From Sipunculus nudus (lineage: Eukaryota; Annelida; Sipuncula; Golfingiida; Sipunculidae), in assembly GCA_026874595.1 (NCBI GenBank), contig CM049308.1, positions 47,811,327 through 47,875,326 on the forward strand: DNA of 64,000 nucleotides, given 5' to 3'. Position numbers and translations under genes: made by a program. Of this stretch, positions 1 through 13,795 are shown piece after piece. Each line of letters begins with the position of its first letter. The first letter of the stretch is position 1. Below the pieces are notes generated by a model. It was not told the origin of the DNA. It saw only the letters and a list, made by a program, of their open reading frames with translations, and ran no database searches.

Positions 1-820
1 CCATGGCACTTTTTTTTCCCTGTAATTGCTGTGGATTTAATTTTCAAAGCATGTTTTTGTTAACATTTCAACTTTTTTCCTGTAACTGCTGTGGATTTAA
101 TTTTCAGAGCCTGTTTTTGTTAGCATTTCAACTATTTACACCAAAAATTTGAAACCAGTTGATCAGAAACTGTAGATTTTATTCAAGTTTTCAAGCACCA
201 TGTCACATATTGTTTACATCAAGCTAGTGTTATGCAGTTTGCTAGAGCTCAGCTCCCCAGCTTCAGCTCTCAGTTCCTTAAATTTGGCATACAGTTAGAT
301 GTCTCCAAAGTCCCCTACCATGACAAGAATTAGGTCACTAGGACTTAATTCCTTCGAGATATTAATTAAAAACTTCATTTTTTATTAAAAAAAAACATTG
401 TTACACTTCAAGACTGCCTAATATCAAAACCACTGATCTGACTTTGATCATATGTAATATAGATATTTTTCTATACATTCGGTATGCACATGCCAGAAAT
501 GATGTCAGTATTGCACAATTGTTTTTAGTTATCGGCCCAGAAATAATGCACTTTGTAAAAAATCAAGAAATATATTTACTCCCTTAACAAGAGGATTGCT
601 GAAGCTAAAGATTTTTATGTCAGGGATGTAACATTATTTAATCAAGATTCAATTGAATGCCAAAAATTAGTTTTGAATTTTTCAAATTTTATAAGTTATT
701 ATTATAAATATAAAATTAGTACCTTAAATTTTGCCCAACTTTGACCATGGCATGTTTGTTTCCTGTGAGCACTGTTGATATAATTTTCATATCATGCACC
801 CATAAGGATTTCAGCTTTTT

Positions 821-3178
821 AGCGAACCTGTGAGCCTATGCGATGGTGCGGCGTCGTGCGTCTTGTGTTGTGCGTCATGCGTCGTGCGTTGTCTGTACGT
901 TAACCATAGCTATCTCAAAAATGGCAGGAGCTAGCATCACCAAATTTTTTGCAAATATTCAGTCATCCAAAAAACTATATCGGATTTTTTTAATTTTTTT
1001 CTAACTGCATTTTCTTAGATTTTATAGGGAAAAAGCTAAAAAAACTTTAAAAATCTTCTTCTCTGAAACTGTCCAGCCAAATTGTCCAATATTTCACAGA
1101 AATGATCCCTGGAACAATCTTTCTCAAGTTTGTTCGAATGGTTCCAGTTCGGAGATTTTTGGCTGAGTTACAGCAGGTTGAACTTTGTTAACTGTGCAAA
1201 AAAGCATATTAAAATTTAAATCTCAGAAATGGCTAGAGCTATCATCACCAAATTTTATGCCAATGTTGGTCACATGAGTCATATCTGAAATTAAGGTATT
1301 GGTGGCGCCACCTGCATCGGCCTTTTTTGTATGGGGTCATCAGTGCCCGTATCACACTGACAGCTACAAATAACTTCTTCTCTGAAACCATATGGCCAAA
1401 TCGTTTAATATCGCACAGAAATGATCCTAGGGTAGTGCTTTCTGAAGTTTCTTCAAATGGTCTCAGTTCAGTGACTTTTGGCTAAGTTATGGGAAGCTGA
1501 ATTTAGTCATATGCCATAACAGCCCATTTTAGCTAAGTGGCTACAAAAATCTTCTTCTCAAAAACCACTGGGCCAAATTCTTAAATCTCACACATTAATT
1601 ATCCTTAGATGTTGATAATTCAAATTTGTTCAAATGGTTTTGATTCAATGATTTTTGGCTGAGTTATGGGAAGCTGAACTTTGCCATTTTGTTGTATTTT
1701 CCCATATGAGTTATAAACCTACAAAACTTTTTCCAAGTGATGATGATACTTAGGCCAGTTTGTTTAATATTTTGCAAGAATAATTCCCTGAATCATTCTT
1801 ATAATAATTGTCTTTTATGGTTCCAAAAAATGAATTTGGCTGAATAATGAAGATTGAATTGAGTCATTTTACCAAATATGTTAGCTGTGTGAAGCAGATA
1901 CATCTAGCCTAGCACCAGTTTATCAGCATCCATTACATCATGCCTCTAGACATTTAGATTTCAGGTTATCTATGGAAAATATTGACAAGAATGTTTTTAA
2001 AAGCTTTTAAAAAATGTAGATTTATGATATTACATATCATCTGTACACTAACTCATAATTTCTGTTGAAAAAAATGTTGATGGATTCATCTTATTTTTGC
2101 TATCTGCATTTACTTATTTTACAAGGAAAAAGCTTAAAAAACTTGTAAAAGTCTTCTTCTTGTAAAAAGTCCAGCCAAATTGTCCAAATTTTACAGAAAT
2201 GATCCCAGAGGCGAGCCCTCTCAAATTTGTTCAAATGGTTTGTGTTGGATAAATTTTAGCAGAGTTACATAACAGGCCAAGATTTCTGTACGTTTCTTGA
2301 ATAGGTTGAGAAACTGCCAACTGTTTCAGATTTGGCAACAGATCAAGAGTTCATTCAGTGCAGCCAAATATAGGTCAACAGTTCAGTCAGTGCAGCCAAG
2401 CACAAGGCATGTGATCACCTCATGGGCAGCATGTGATCATCTCATGGGTAGCATGTGATCACCTCATGAGTATCATGTGATCACCTCATGGGTGTCATGC
2501 CCATCAGGGCTGCATATGGAGCCAATCTGTGAGCTTATGCAATTGTGTGGCTATTATTTCAGATTTGGCAATAGGCTAAAGGTCAGCCTGGATTTATTTA
2601 TAGCTTTGGTACACTGCCAACTGTTTCAGATTATGCAATAGGTCAAGAGTTCACTCAGTCTAGCCAGGTGCAGGTCAAGAGTTCACTCAGTGCAGTAGCC
2701 TGAGCAAGTAATTTGTCACAGTACACTTGGGGCAACAGCCTTTCTCACCTAAGCCTGGTCAGCCCTGTGCATCAGACTCAAGGTAAGTTTGATGTATTGG
2801 CCTGATATTCTGACCTGTCTATGTGTTTTTATGGCTTTCTCGTTCACAAGACAGGTGTCGCCATCTACAATGACTTTTGCAAAGTGTATTTGCCTGCTTA
2901 ATTCTACAGAAGAATTTGATATATCAGCCTGAAATTGGGCATATGTGTACATGTCAAATAGCTTTGTTGTATACAAGACTGGTGGTGCCACCTACAACAA
3001 TTTTTGTGTTGTGTGCACCCATGCCAGAATTTCAGCAGTGATGTTTGTGTATTGTTTCTTATTCAAAATGTTTAGTACTTGCATTGTTAATATATATGAA
3101 AAGTAGTGGTTCAGCACTGAAGCGTTATACCTGGTGTATATCCATATGCACAGGTTCGCATTAGGCCTGTAGGCCTTG
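821..3178 (+). mobile_element. Family B Helitron-like element, complete
   Basis: Head AGCGAACCTGTGAGC at 821, tail GCACAGGTTCGC then AGGCCTGTAGGCCT (6-bp stem hairpin) and CCTTG at 3178. Head and tail carry an 11-bp inverted repeat (GCGAACCTGTG / CACAGGTTCGC) that is terminal on the left but about 25 bp inside on the right. Inside are diverged ~170-bp units (around CTTCTTCTCTGAAACC), a 4-copy short tandem repeat at 2405-2500, and CAGCCTGAAATT units. Flanks TTTCAGCTTTT / TAATTTAGAAAGCTG match the uninterrupted family A copy at 36428-36450, giving insertion in a T run without target duplication. Confidence 0.8.
2405..2500 (+). repeat. Short tandem repeat CATGTGATCACCTCATGGG, about 4 copies
   Basis: Units of about 24 bp, each with the palindrome TGATCA, inside the family B element. 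Such internal minisatellites are common in Helitron-like elements. Confidence 0.75.
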
Positions 3179-4461
3179 TTAATTTAGAAAGCTGAAAGAA
3201 ATTGGCCAAAAATTGTAGCTTTTATTAATGTTTTTATGAGACCGTGTCAGATCCAGGCTCTCCCCAGCCCCTCTTCAGTCACCTGTATGTTGACGTTATT
3301 GACCTTTCAGCAAATTATGCACGCTTGAGGGAGGCATACACTGGGCAGCCAGGCAGCTTATAGCCAGCCACAGTTGATCCAGGTGTCCAATCCAACTCAT
3401 CTAGTAGTTGTTTTGACCAACAACACAACAATAAACAATAAATTAATACATTTTTATTGGTTTTTAAATACAAATTAAAGAAAAATTAATAGAAAAGGAC
3501 TTTGTTAGTTGATGAGTAACAGGAAATTAACTTGTGGTTACTGATGATGTAAGAATCTTGTATGGATGGATAGAATGTCACACATTCCAAATAACACCAT
3601 GCAGTCACCTATGGTATTTTTCAAATCAATTTTAATGATAAAAAGAATAAATAATGTATCCATTACTAATCATTAGGGATCATATGAAGGAAATTTATGA
3701 TAGACAAAGATGCAGTTGACAAAATTAATCTAGATTCCTACTGTGTCTAGTGTGTAGATTGATGTGAAAGTAGTCCAAAGTGAATATATTACATTTATTT
3801 TTTTTTTAAATATAAAAAAAGCCATAAAACCAGGTACTTATGATCATTATTTAAATTTGTGAATTTTGTATATTCTGGATTCTCAACATCATTGTTTGGC
3901 AAAAACTGAATAAATACCAGACATGGTGCAAATACTTTGCAAATGTATTAGAATACGAATATAAATATGTACTCCATGATAAAATTTCTTGCATAAGAAT
4001 GGGAATTCAAGTAAAATTGAAAGTATTTGAATACCAGTGCAAATACTTTCAAAATGTATTCATGAACGCATTGATGAATATATTCTATAATATTATTTTA
4101 ATAATCATTTCAGTTATATTTTATTAAAAAAATATGATTCTCTTATTATTTTTAATAAAAATTATATTTGGTACAATATTGGTTATTAAATTTTAATAAA
4201 AAGTTACACCCTTATGTTATATATGCTGCTTATAAGTTATATGGCCAAGTTAAAATCTTTATGACAATAGCACTCCACTTGTTAATAAAATAAATGAAAT
4301 CAGTCCTCTTCCCTGTCTCTAAAGATACTATCAAAATCATACATAAGCTAAACACCAACAGCTTATATTAATTACCACACAAAACCAACATGTGCCTCAT
4401 TTCCAAATCATATTTTTTTATCATATATAACAGCTGAGCGCTGTGACCCATGGGTCCCTTG

Positions 4462-4845
4462 TTTAAAGTATAATGTACAAAATAGGTGACAATGTTTTAA
4501 TAAGTCATACTGTAACTGACCTCTCTAAAGAAGAGAAATAATTTCAAATTCTAGAATTATTATTAAAATCATGGCATGACTATCTGTGACAAAAACAATT
4601 TGCATTTTACGTATAAATATATGGTCACAAAATTCAGTTAACTAGACATAAATGTTCCTTTTAAGAACTGTATTCTTTAACAGTGGAAAGCTAAACTAAA
4701 AAAAAAGGTCTACTTCACAGACAGTATACACCCAAACTTCTGCTAAAACTGGATAAAACCTTTTTTATCCGATCCGGATTAACCAGATTTGACCAGTGGA
4801 TCAAACCAACTGTGGATAAAATTGCCAATCCTGCTTTGGCTTATT
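4462..4845. other. Non-coding spacer between two family A copies
   Basis: No gene seen. It includes an imperfect inverted stretch near 4750-4820 made of ATCCGATCCGGAT and GGATAAA-type words; similar words recur at 14930-14975. Confidence 0.4.
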
Positions 4846-7800
4846 AGCTCAGCTGACTATAAGTCATCTGAGCTATAGTCGTGGTCCATTGTCTGTCGTC
4901 TGTCCGTCCGTCTGTCCTGATGTCCGTCCGTAAGACTGGCACGTTTCGACACCATTGGACCTACGAATCTGAAATTCGGCATACAGTTAGATGTCCCCAA
5001 AATCTCCTACCATGACGAAAATTGGGTCAATAGGACTTCATTCCTTCGAGATATTAAGGAAAAACCTCAATTTTTTATTAGAAATCTATTTTTACACTTC
5101 AGGACTGCCTAATATCAAAACCACTCATCTGGTTTTCTTCATATTTACCATAAATATTCCTCTATATAGTTCCTTTGTAGATGCCAGATATTAAGTCAGT
5201 ATTATATAATTTAAAAAAGTTATGGGCCCAAACATAATGGACTTATATATATTTGGAATATATTTGGTCACTTAAGACCAAAAGTGTTAAAGGTAGGGAC
5301 TTTTTTCCAGTAATACAACTTTAATTAATCAAAATTTAATTGTATACCAAAAATTAGATCAAAATCTGTTAAATTTTTTTAAATATTGGCAAAAATATAA
5401 AATTGGTACTTTAAATTTTGCCCAACTTTGGCCATAGCACGTTTTTTTCCTGTAAGTACTGTGGATTTAATTTTCACAGCGTGTATACATAAGGATTTAA
5501 GCTGTAAAATTCTGAAATTTGAAAATAAATGCTGAAAAAATTAGGCTAGTTATTGAATTTTTTTGGAGGCTCTTGTTGTATTCCCTTACATTGTCAAGCA
5601 GTCCACTTTGATGACTGTAGGTCATTCAGTGCACATCTCTATGCTCCCCAGGCTGTTGGCATAATTTTAGATGTCCCCAAAATCTCCTACCATACCAAAA
5701 ATTGGGTCATTAGGACTTCGTTCCTTCGAGATATTATGGAAAAAAAACTCTGTTTTCCATAAAAAAAGCCATTGTTACACTTCAAGGCTGCCTAATATCA
5801 AAACCACTGATCTGTTTTTGATCATATTTAGTATTCACATTCTTTCATACATTTTCTATGAACATACCAAAAATTAGGTCAGTATTGGGTATTATTTTGA
5901 AGTTATGGGCCAAAATATAATGCAATTTTTAAAAAAATCAGGAAATATATTTACTCACCTAACATGAGAATTTGCTGAACCTAGAGACATTTTTTTCAGG
6001 AATATAACTTTATTTAATCAAGATTCAATTGTTTACCCAAAATTAGATCTGAATTTTGCAAATATTTCAAGTTATTAGCATAAATAAAAAATCAATACCT
6101 TAAATTTTGTCCAACTTTGGCACTGTTGATTTAATTTTCACATCATATATACACAAGGATTTAATCTTTTAAAATCTGAAATTTAAAAGAAATTGATTGG
6201 AAAGAATAGCTTTTATTCATGTTTTCATACACCATGTCAAGTGTTGTTTACATCTAGCCCACCTAGTAGTACAGCCTTCACTTGCATTATGTTACCCACC
6301 CCAGGCAGCTTGCCTTGGGTCAACCTGGCCACTACCAGCAGGCTTCCCCTCTGCCCTGCACTCCCCCCCCCCCCCCCGGATGGTGCATAAACTAGATGAA
6401 TGTTATTATTTTCTGTATTTGATTCATTCTTATTCTAGGCTATGCTACATTTTAGATTTTGTATTGTACCACCAGGGTTACAATGATTAAAGTGTACATT
6501 TAATTGTGTCCACAAAGTGGTGTATTGTTATGAAAGTGTGGATGTTCATCAGATAAGTAATTCCTTACTTCAGAAGAGTAAAAACTTCACCAGGTGTGAA
6601 ATTGACTATTAATTCCAGTAATAAATTAAAACTGGGATAGTAATTAGCACAATGATATTGTTTGTCCCTCATTCAACCAACAGTGTGTATACTTTATTTG
6701 AATAGATGTTTTATTTTATCAAATTTACTTTTATTTTATTTTGGTGAATAAAATTAAGCATGTACTGAAAAACTCCAATGTGCAAAACTTTTTAATAGTG
6801 ATTTAAGGAATATACTTGTAGATGCCATGTTGTGGCATTATTTTCTTTTCAATTCAGTTTAAACATTTATGATTTAAAAATAATAAAAATATATGTGTAT
6901 GCATAATATGACCCAATATGAGCTACACTCTGGATATATGATGATTGCAACTTTTGCAACAATTCTAATATTTTAACTTATAGTTTCAGTTTTTTACTCT
7001 GTATATATAATGATTGCAACTTTTGCAACAATTCTAATGTTTTAACTTATATTTTCAGGTTTTTTTATTAAAAATTTATAAAGCCTGTGAATAAAAAAAT
7101 GATTCAGATAAAAACTTTTTAATGGAAAAAGTTGATATGCTAAAAAAAATAGGATTATATATAAACTTAAATGCATTATTCCCTTAAAAGTGAAATATAG
7201 GTATTAGTCCATTCTGTCCACTTGCCTGTCCATCTGTAAATTTTCATATGCATCACAGTATCTCAAAAATTTACTGTTTTTCTTCATGACAGTCTTGTCA
7301 GAGTATTAGTTTGCAATCATATATTTAGAACTTTACTATAACAAGTAGAAGGGCCCCTTTCCTCTTAGCTTTTCATATTCTTATATAAATGAAAAACATT
7401 ACAATAGAATATTTCTACATCCACTTTCGTGCTGCCCTCACTATTCCCTTCTCCCATCCCAAAGTCAAAGCTAGAATAAGTTGAATCAGATATATTTTTA
7501 CTTTAATATTTTGTATAACTATTCGTCCATAGGTACCTATGTACATGCCAGAAATTATGTCAATATTGTGTAATATGTAGACATAGTGGGCATCACAATA
7601 ATGTACCTTGTCAAGACTAAAGAGATATTGTGTCATACAGTCACAAATTCATAAATCACTTCATCAGCATATTTAATCATAACATCATATCTGTCAAATT
7701 GAACGCTTGCAGACTACCATACACTTTAGATTCTTCAACAAATAGCCTTATCATCATTCTACTACTGCTCATTACTGCTGTCATTGCATTCATATTTGCT

Positions 7801-8047
7801 CAAATATATCACAATTTTTCAACCCCTCCTAAATAAATAAAAAATAAACCACTATATTTTACTCTATTAATCCATCAGTCAGGTAATTTCATTTATCATT
7901 TACTCACATATTACATTACATTCCTTTATAATAGCCCAACATGTCCATGATATTCATAAGCTTTATCGACTCGATATAGTATCACAGTGGAGAAACATTT
8001 ATAGTACAATCACGATCAGCTGAGCGCCGTGACCCATGGGTCCCTTG
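4846..8047 (+). mobile_element. Family A Helitron-like element with partly duplicated body
   Basis: Head AGCTCAGCTGACTATAAGTC at 4846 (29-nt stem-loop AGCTCAG...CTGAGCT) followed by a GTCC/GTCT microsatellite; tail CAGCTGAGC, GACCCATGGGTC and CCTTG ending 8047. The body motif TTAGATGTCCCCAAAATCTC occurs twice (about 4988 and 5668), so about 680 bp of body is duplicated or a second copy was inserted. It contains a C run (6362-6377) and a two-copy ~60-bp repeat (6945-7065). Non-coding. Confidence 0.75.
6945..7065 (+). repeat. Two-copy ~65-bp direct repeat
   Basis: ATGATTGCAACTTTTGCAAC and following bases recur at about 6941 and 7009. The related family A tail at 49018 has a single copy, so this is a local duplication. 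Confidence 0.6.
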
Positions 8048-8298
8048 TTTTTAGGTCTGTTCACATATTAATTTGATACAATGCCTGACTAGGAAGGATT
8101 AATCCACAAAAGTTTAAACCAAATGAATAATGCTTTAGGTCAAAACCATAAAATTTTAAACCCACAGTATGTTCTGAATCCACTGTAATTGTTACCTCCA
8201 TAAGCTTTTGATAAGGCGTGCTGGGAAGGCTTTTGAGGGTCTATTCTTGGGCAGCGTCATGGGGCTGTATGAGGGGACCAAGGTATTTCAGATATTTT

Positions 8299-9082
8299 AG
8301 CGAACCTGTGAGCTTATGCAGTGGTGCAGCCTCATCCGTCGTGCATCTGTGAGTCGTGCATCATCTGTACGTTAACCATAGCTATCTCAAAAATGGGAGG
8401 AGCTAACATCACCAATTTTTTTGCAAATAATCAGTCATCTGAAAACTATCAGAATTTGGTTATTTTTTTCTATCTGCGTTTTCTTAGATTTTATGGGGAA
8501 AAAGCTAAAAAAAGCTTTATCTTCTTGTCCAAAATTGTCCAGCAAAATTGTCCAATATTTCACAGAGATGATCCCTGGAACAATCTCTCTCTAGTTTTTT
8601 GCATGGTTTCAGTTAGGAGATTTTAGGCCATGGCAACTGACCTGGCTCTGTCAGGTGTCTAGACAATGTGTCTAGACGTCTAGATGATTGGAACTATATC
8701 TTTCAAATGTTTGAAAAAACTTGGTTTGCATTTTTAGCGAATCAGTGAGCTTATGAAATTTTTGCAAAAAATTAATCATTTAAAAATTCTATCAGATTTT
8801 GCTGACTGCATTTTCTTAGATTTTATAAGGAAGAAGCTAAAAAACATTAAACAAAATATTCTTCTCCAAAACCATGCTGCCAAATTGTCCGTTCATCTGT
8901 CCCAATAATCCTCCCTGGCAAAAAGAACATATCCAAAATATCCTGACTGATACATCCTAGTTTTAAAAATGTCCTAGTCAGAAACTTGCAGGTCATAAGA
9001 GGATCAATATTTAATTAAAAAAATAAACCTCCTTTCATACTCCCAAACTTTACCCAGGTTCGCATTAGGCCTGTAGGCCTTG
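8299..9082 (+). mobile_element. Family B element, internally deleted, with a second head
   Basis: Head AGCGAACCTGTGAGC at 8299 and tail CAGGTTCGC, TTAGGCCTGTAGGCCT and CTTG at 9082. A second, decayed head (AGCGAATCAGTGAGCTTATG) starts at 8736, so two copies are joined or nested. Only a short body remains. Confidence 0.7.
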
Positions 9083-9312
9083 TTAAGGAATTGCCATTTG
9101 GGATTGTGTCAAATCAGGGGGGGAAACTGTCCCCCTCAGGTGTTTGGACTCAATTCCTGAATGGAGGCTGAATGTTGGGCTAAGTAGGAGTGCCTGAAAG
9201 TCAGAGAGATCCAGCTGGAAACAAGAATATTTTACGGGAGATATCAATATCTTTTTTTCCATAGCCTTGGTATGCCTGATATCTCACCATCCTATTTATC
9301 AATCACATTTTT

Positions 9313-12225
9313 AGCAAACCTGTGAGCTGATGCTATGGCACAGCGTCATCTGTCCGCCATCTACCGTTGTCCTTATGTTAACCCATGCTATCTCAGAAAC
9401 CATCAGAGCTAGCAGCTTCAAATGCTTGTAAGAATCAGTCGCATTTCAAACTGTTTAGATTGAGCTTATTTTTTGGGTATCTGCATTAACTTTGATTTTA
9501 TAGGGAAAAAACTTTAAAACCTTTAAAAATCTTCTTCTCTGAAAGCGTCCAGCCAAATTGGCTAATATTTCACAGACATAATCCCAGAAACAATCTCTCT
9601 CAAATTTGTTTGAATGGTTCCATTTCGGTGATTTTTGAGTTACAGGAAGATGAACTTAGTCATCTGTCCAAAAAAGCATACTAAAACTAGAATACGGGTA
9701 GTCGACAAGCGACTACGTTTATCCGCCTAAATCAGAGTGGAACGGGTGAAGTGAGGCATGGATTGAGTGGGAAGGGGAAATAGAGTGAAGTGTTGCATAT
9801 TAGCATGGATGTCTGCAGCCAAATGGTGTATGTAGGTTGCGCCACCTACCACAAAATCCAGAAAGCCGTCCAAGTTGTATACATATGCAAAATTTGAGGC
9901 AGATAAGTCAAACCACTATTTGTTTATGAGTGATTTTAGCCCGTGGCAGACAGACAGATGGACGCTGTGCAAAAATGGTCGAAGGTGGCGCCACCAGTTT
10001 TGCGTATGATAAAGAGCTATGTGAGAACTATACACATGCAAAACTTTGGCCCAATCGGTCAAACGGTTCCCAAGATATGAGCTTGGATATCTGCTGCATA
10101 AACTAGAATGCAGGTGGCGCCACCTGTCAAATTACAATCTCAGAAACGGCTAGAGCTATCATCACCAAATTTTATGCCAATGTTGGTCACATGAATCATA
10201 TCTGAAATTGAGGTATTGGTGGCCCAACCTGCATCGGCCTTTTTTGTACGGGGGTCATCTGTGCTGGTATCACTCTGAGGGCTACAAAAAACTTCTTCTC
10301 TGAAACCATATGGCCAAATTGTTTAATATCACAGAGAAATGATCCTTGGGTAATGCTTTCTGAAGTTTGTTCAATTGGTCTCTTTTCAGTTACTTTTGGC
10401 TGAGTTATTGGATGCTGAATTTAGTCATATGCCATGACAGCCCATTTTAGCTCAGTGGCTACAAAGATCTTCTTCTCAAAAACAACTGGGCCAAATTCTA
10501 AAATTTCACACATATATTATCCTCAGATATTGATAATTCAAGTTTGTTCAGATGGTTTTGGTTCGGTGCTTTTTAGCTGAGTTACGGGAAGCTGAACTTA
10601 ACAAGTTTGCTGGTTACTTCCTATATGAGTTATAAATCTGCAAAACGTTTCTTGGCTGAGACGCCACTGAAGCCATTTTGTTTAATATTTTATATGAATA
10701 ATCCCCACGATAATTCTTATAATAATTGTCTTTAATGGTTCCACATGATTGATTTTTGGCTGAATGATGGAGATTGAATTGAGTCATTTTACCTTATATG
10801 TTAGCTGTGTGAAGCAGTTTTATCTAGCCTGGCACCAGTTTATCAGCATCTATTACATCATGCCATTAGACATTTAGGTTTCAGGTTATTTGTGGTAAAT
10901 ATTGACAAGAATGTTTTTTAAAAGCTTTTTAAAAAAAATTAGATTTATGATTTAAATTATTCATTATATCAGACAATGTTACAGTCATAGATTTCAGCTC
11001 TTTGTGGCTATATAAAGATGGCTGTACATGGATTATAAATAATTGGTAGCCATTCTCAACTTAATTCCAGAATTTGCCATCAGTGAGATCTGTATTATAA
11101 TTTTGGATTCAGTGTGCATCTGTAATAATTTTTCATATATTCCTGATTTCTTTTTTTATAAAAAGTCAGCTGAAAAGCATTTTGTTTTTGGAATTTTTTT
11201 TTTCTAAGCTATTTTAAGTAGGGACCACTTGTGTGTACAGATGGCAGCACTTAGTTTACCATTGGCAGTTTGCTAAGATTTGCCAGTGCCTGGATGTTGG
11301 CCATTAGCCAAGATGATGTCAGGTCTTTAAATAGCTTTGGCACAGTGCTAGGATTGGAAAGAGTGCAACCAGGTATTGGTCAAGAGTTTACTCAGTGCAG
11401 CAGCTGCATTCTATTTATAGCTTTGACAGATTGTCCGGTGCATCAGATTTGGCCCCAGTGTTCAACCTGGATCTATTTATAGCTTTGGCAGAGTGCCAAC
11501 TGTATCAGATATGCAACAGATCAAGAGTTCACTCAGTACAGCCAGGTACAGGTCAAAAGTTTGCTTAGTCTAGCCAGGTGCAGGTCAAGAGTTCACTCAG
11601 TGCAGTATCTTGAGCCACAAATTTGTCACAGTTCACTCTGGGCAACTGCCTTTCTCACCTAAGCCTGGACAGCCCAGTGCATCAAACTCAAGGGAAGTTT
11701 GATGTATTGGCCTGATATTTTGACCTGTCTATGCATCTTTGATGGCTTTCTCATTCACAAGACAGGTGATGCCACCTACAATGACTTTTGCACGGTGTAT
11801 GTGCATGTTATTTCTACAGAGGAATATGATTCATCAGCCTGAATTTTGGCATATTAATACATATGGAATAGCTTTATCATTTACAAGACTGGTGGCGCCA
11901 GCAACAATAATTTTTTGCAGATTGTATGTCCCTGCTTATTTTGCTGAAAGTGAAAGGGTTTCACATATCAATCTGAAATTGGGCATATGAATCTTTGTTG
12001 TATACAAGACAGGTAGTGCCAGCTACAATCATTTTTGTGTTGTGTGCACCCATGCCAGAATTTCAGCTGTTATATTTGTGTAATTGTTTCTTGTTCAAAA
12101 TGTTTAGTACTTGCATTGTTCATATACATGTTACGCATGTACTTGAAAAGTAATGGTCCAGCATTGAAGCATTATACCCGGTGTATATCCCTTTGCACAG
12201 GTTTGCATTAGGCCTGTAGGCCTTG
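9313..12225 (+). mobile_element. Family B element with a reversed family C fragment inside
   Basis: Head AGCAAACCTGTGAGC at 9313, tail CACAGGTTTGCATTAGGCC and CCTTG at 12225. The body follows the copy at 821-3178 closely, except for an insertion at 9687-10128 (family C, minus orientation). It contains the CTTCTTCTCTGAAACC units, the CCAAGTGCAGGTCAAGAG-type block near 11500-11600 and CAGCCTGAA units near 11830-11990. Confidence 0.78.
9687..10128 (-). mobile_element. Family C Helitron-like fragment, 5'-truncated
   Basis: On the minus strand the 3' end is complete: TTGGC/AGGCGGATAAA-like subterminal repeat, a hairpin with 7-bp arms GTAGTCG/CGACTAC, and final CTAG followed by T. Compared with the uninterrupted family B copy (1205-1230), the extra DNA begins exactly at CTAG. 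Two GGTGGCGCCACC palindromes lie inside (about 9985 and 10112). Confidence 0.75.
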
Positions 12226-13380
12226 TTTTTGTTACATACATTATATAAAAGTGATGTTAATGCCTAAATGCATGTTTAAATTTTTGTATCACATAAAAAA
12301 GGGGCAATCTTACTGATAACTATCCTTAATAAGGTGCGACTTTGATCATGGGTGGCAGACATAGGAGACATTCAGTCAATGATATGAGGTATCACTAATT
12401 ATTTGTGCGATAAGTATTTTCATCATATGGTACAAAGGACTATATTTCATAGAACTTTGATTTCTTTGTGATAAAACAACATATGTGTTTTATAAGAATA
12501 GATAAGTTTCATTATAATTATAAGTATTTTACTCCTTTTTTTTAGTAATTGTGTGGAAAAGTCTATATACTTTGTCATACAGGTAATATGCCACAGACAA
12601 GTCAAAAATTAGCAAACATGTATACTGTTGACATATATCAGTTGTATTTTAGAAATACTTCAGACAAGACTTTTGTATGTGTTAAGACATTATTATTAAT
12701 TAATATTAGTCTGCTACTTTGCGTTTTATCCATGCATTTATTTGAATGAATCCTTATTGAAATGTTTAGAATTTTTGGCAATAGGTCTTTTTCCTGAATA
12801 AAATTCAGTTCTATTCTGTACAGTTGTATTTTATACCAATGTAATTTCTACATGGTCATTTTTTCAAGAGTAAATTTTACCTATGCAATTCTTCATGGAA
12901 CTGTTTTGTAAGCTGTTGGTGTATATTATCTTTTAGTCATGTGCCTAATATATATATTACTATACTGTGAACACATGATTAAATAGTATAGGCAAATTAA
13001 GTTTCCGTACATAAAACAATTCATATTTGAACTGAATTATTTTGAAATATATTTGGCTCACCATGATTGCTGTAAAACCAAAATAAGTATGAAAAGTTCA
13101 TCATGCAAAGAGTAAGGCATTAATTAATTAGACAATAGTTCAGTCTCTCCACCAACTCCAAATTCAAACAAGCACAAGAAAAGGAGACTTAACAGTATTT
13201 TAGTAAAAAAACAAAAACAAAAGTCACTTTCAACATTGTTAGTTGAAATGAATAATTCCCCAGAAAAGGAAACAAAATACAGTAAGATGCTGATTATATG
13301 ATTTTAGACTTTCAGTTCAGAATATAAAAAAAATAGAAAACTATTGATGGCTTCCAGAAAAATTCACACATTGCATTCAG
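12226..13380. other. Upstream non-coding DNA, nothing recognised
   Basis: AT-rich. Short open frames only, none with recognisable similarity. It may contain the undetected 5'-UTR exon or promoter of the PGGHG-like gene, but no convincing promoter was seen. Confidence 0.4.
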
Positions 13381-13795
13381 TTGACTGAAAGTCATCTGAG
13401 CTAAAGCCTTCACCCTTTGTCCGTCATCTGTCTTAGCAGCCAACAGTCCAGCCAGCCCTCAGTTAACAAGGCACAAATTGTAACCATTAAGCCTAGAACC
13501 TCTGCATCATGAGAGATCCCCAGAAGTTCTCAGAAACCTGATTAAGCCACTGTGACCTATTTTCTCTGAGTTATTGCGTGTTTGAGCACCCCAGGAATAT
13601 TGTAACAAATATATACAAATTACCAGATTTCTTCAGGAAAGGCTGGAAGGCTTGTTATTAAATTTTGTGTGCTTATGGATCTTGGTAAACATAAACTAAT
13701 ATGCATCAATGATGATACCACCTACATTATCTTATGTTGCCTGTGCAAGAACATTTCAGTCGGCTGAGTGTAATGACCTATGAGTCACTTGTATT
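13381..13795 (+). mobile_element. Old relative of family A (family A')
   Basis: Begins TTGACTGAAAGTCATCTGAGC and ends GGCTGAGTGTAATGACC, TATGAGTCACTTGTA: the same head and tail design as family A with many substitutions. The body words (ACAAATTGTAACC, AAGCCTAGAACCTC) match those at 31250-31800 and 60130-60260. Confidence 0.6.

Larger units (their letters stand above)
1..4461 (+). mobile_element. Family A Helitron-like element, cut by window start and split by a family B insertion
   Basis: Body and tail of family A (compare 35085-37726). The 3' end is at 4430-4461: CAGCTGAGC, then the palindrome-bearing TGACCCATGGGTC, then CCTTG followed by T. The element is interrupted at 821-3178 by a family B element. 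Its 5' head lies before the window. No protein is encoded; short ORFs are incidental. Confidence 0.75.
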
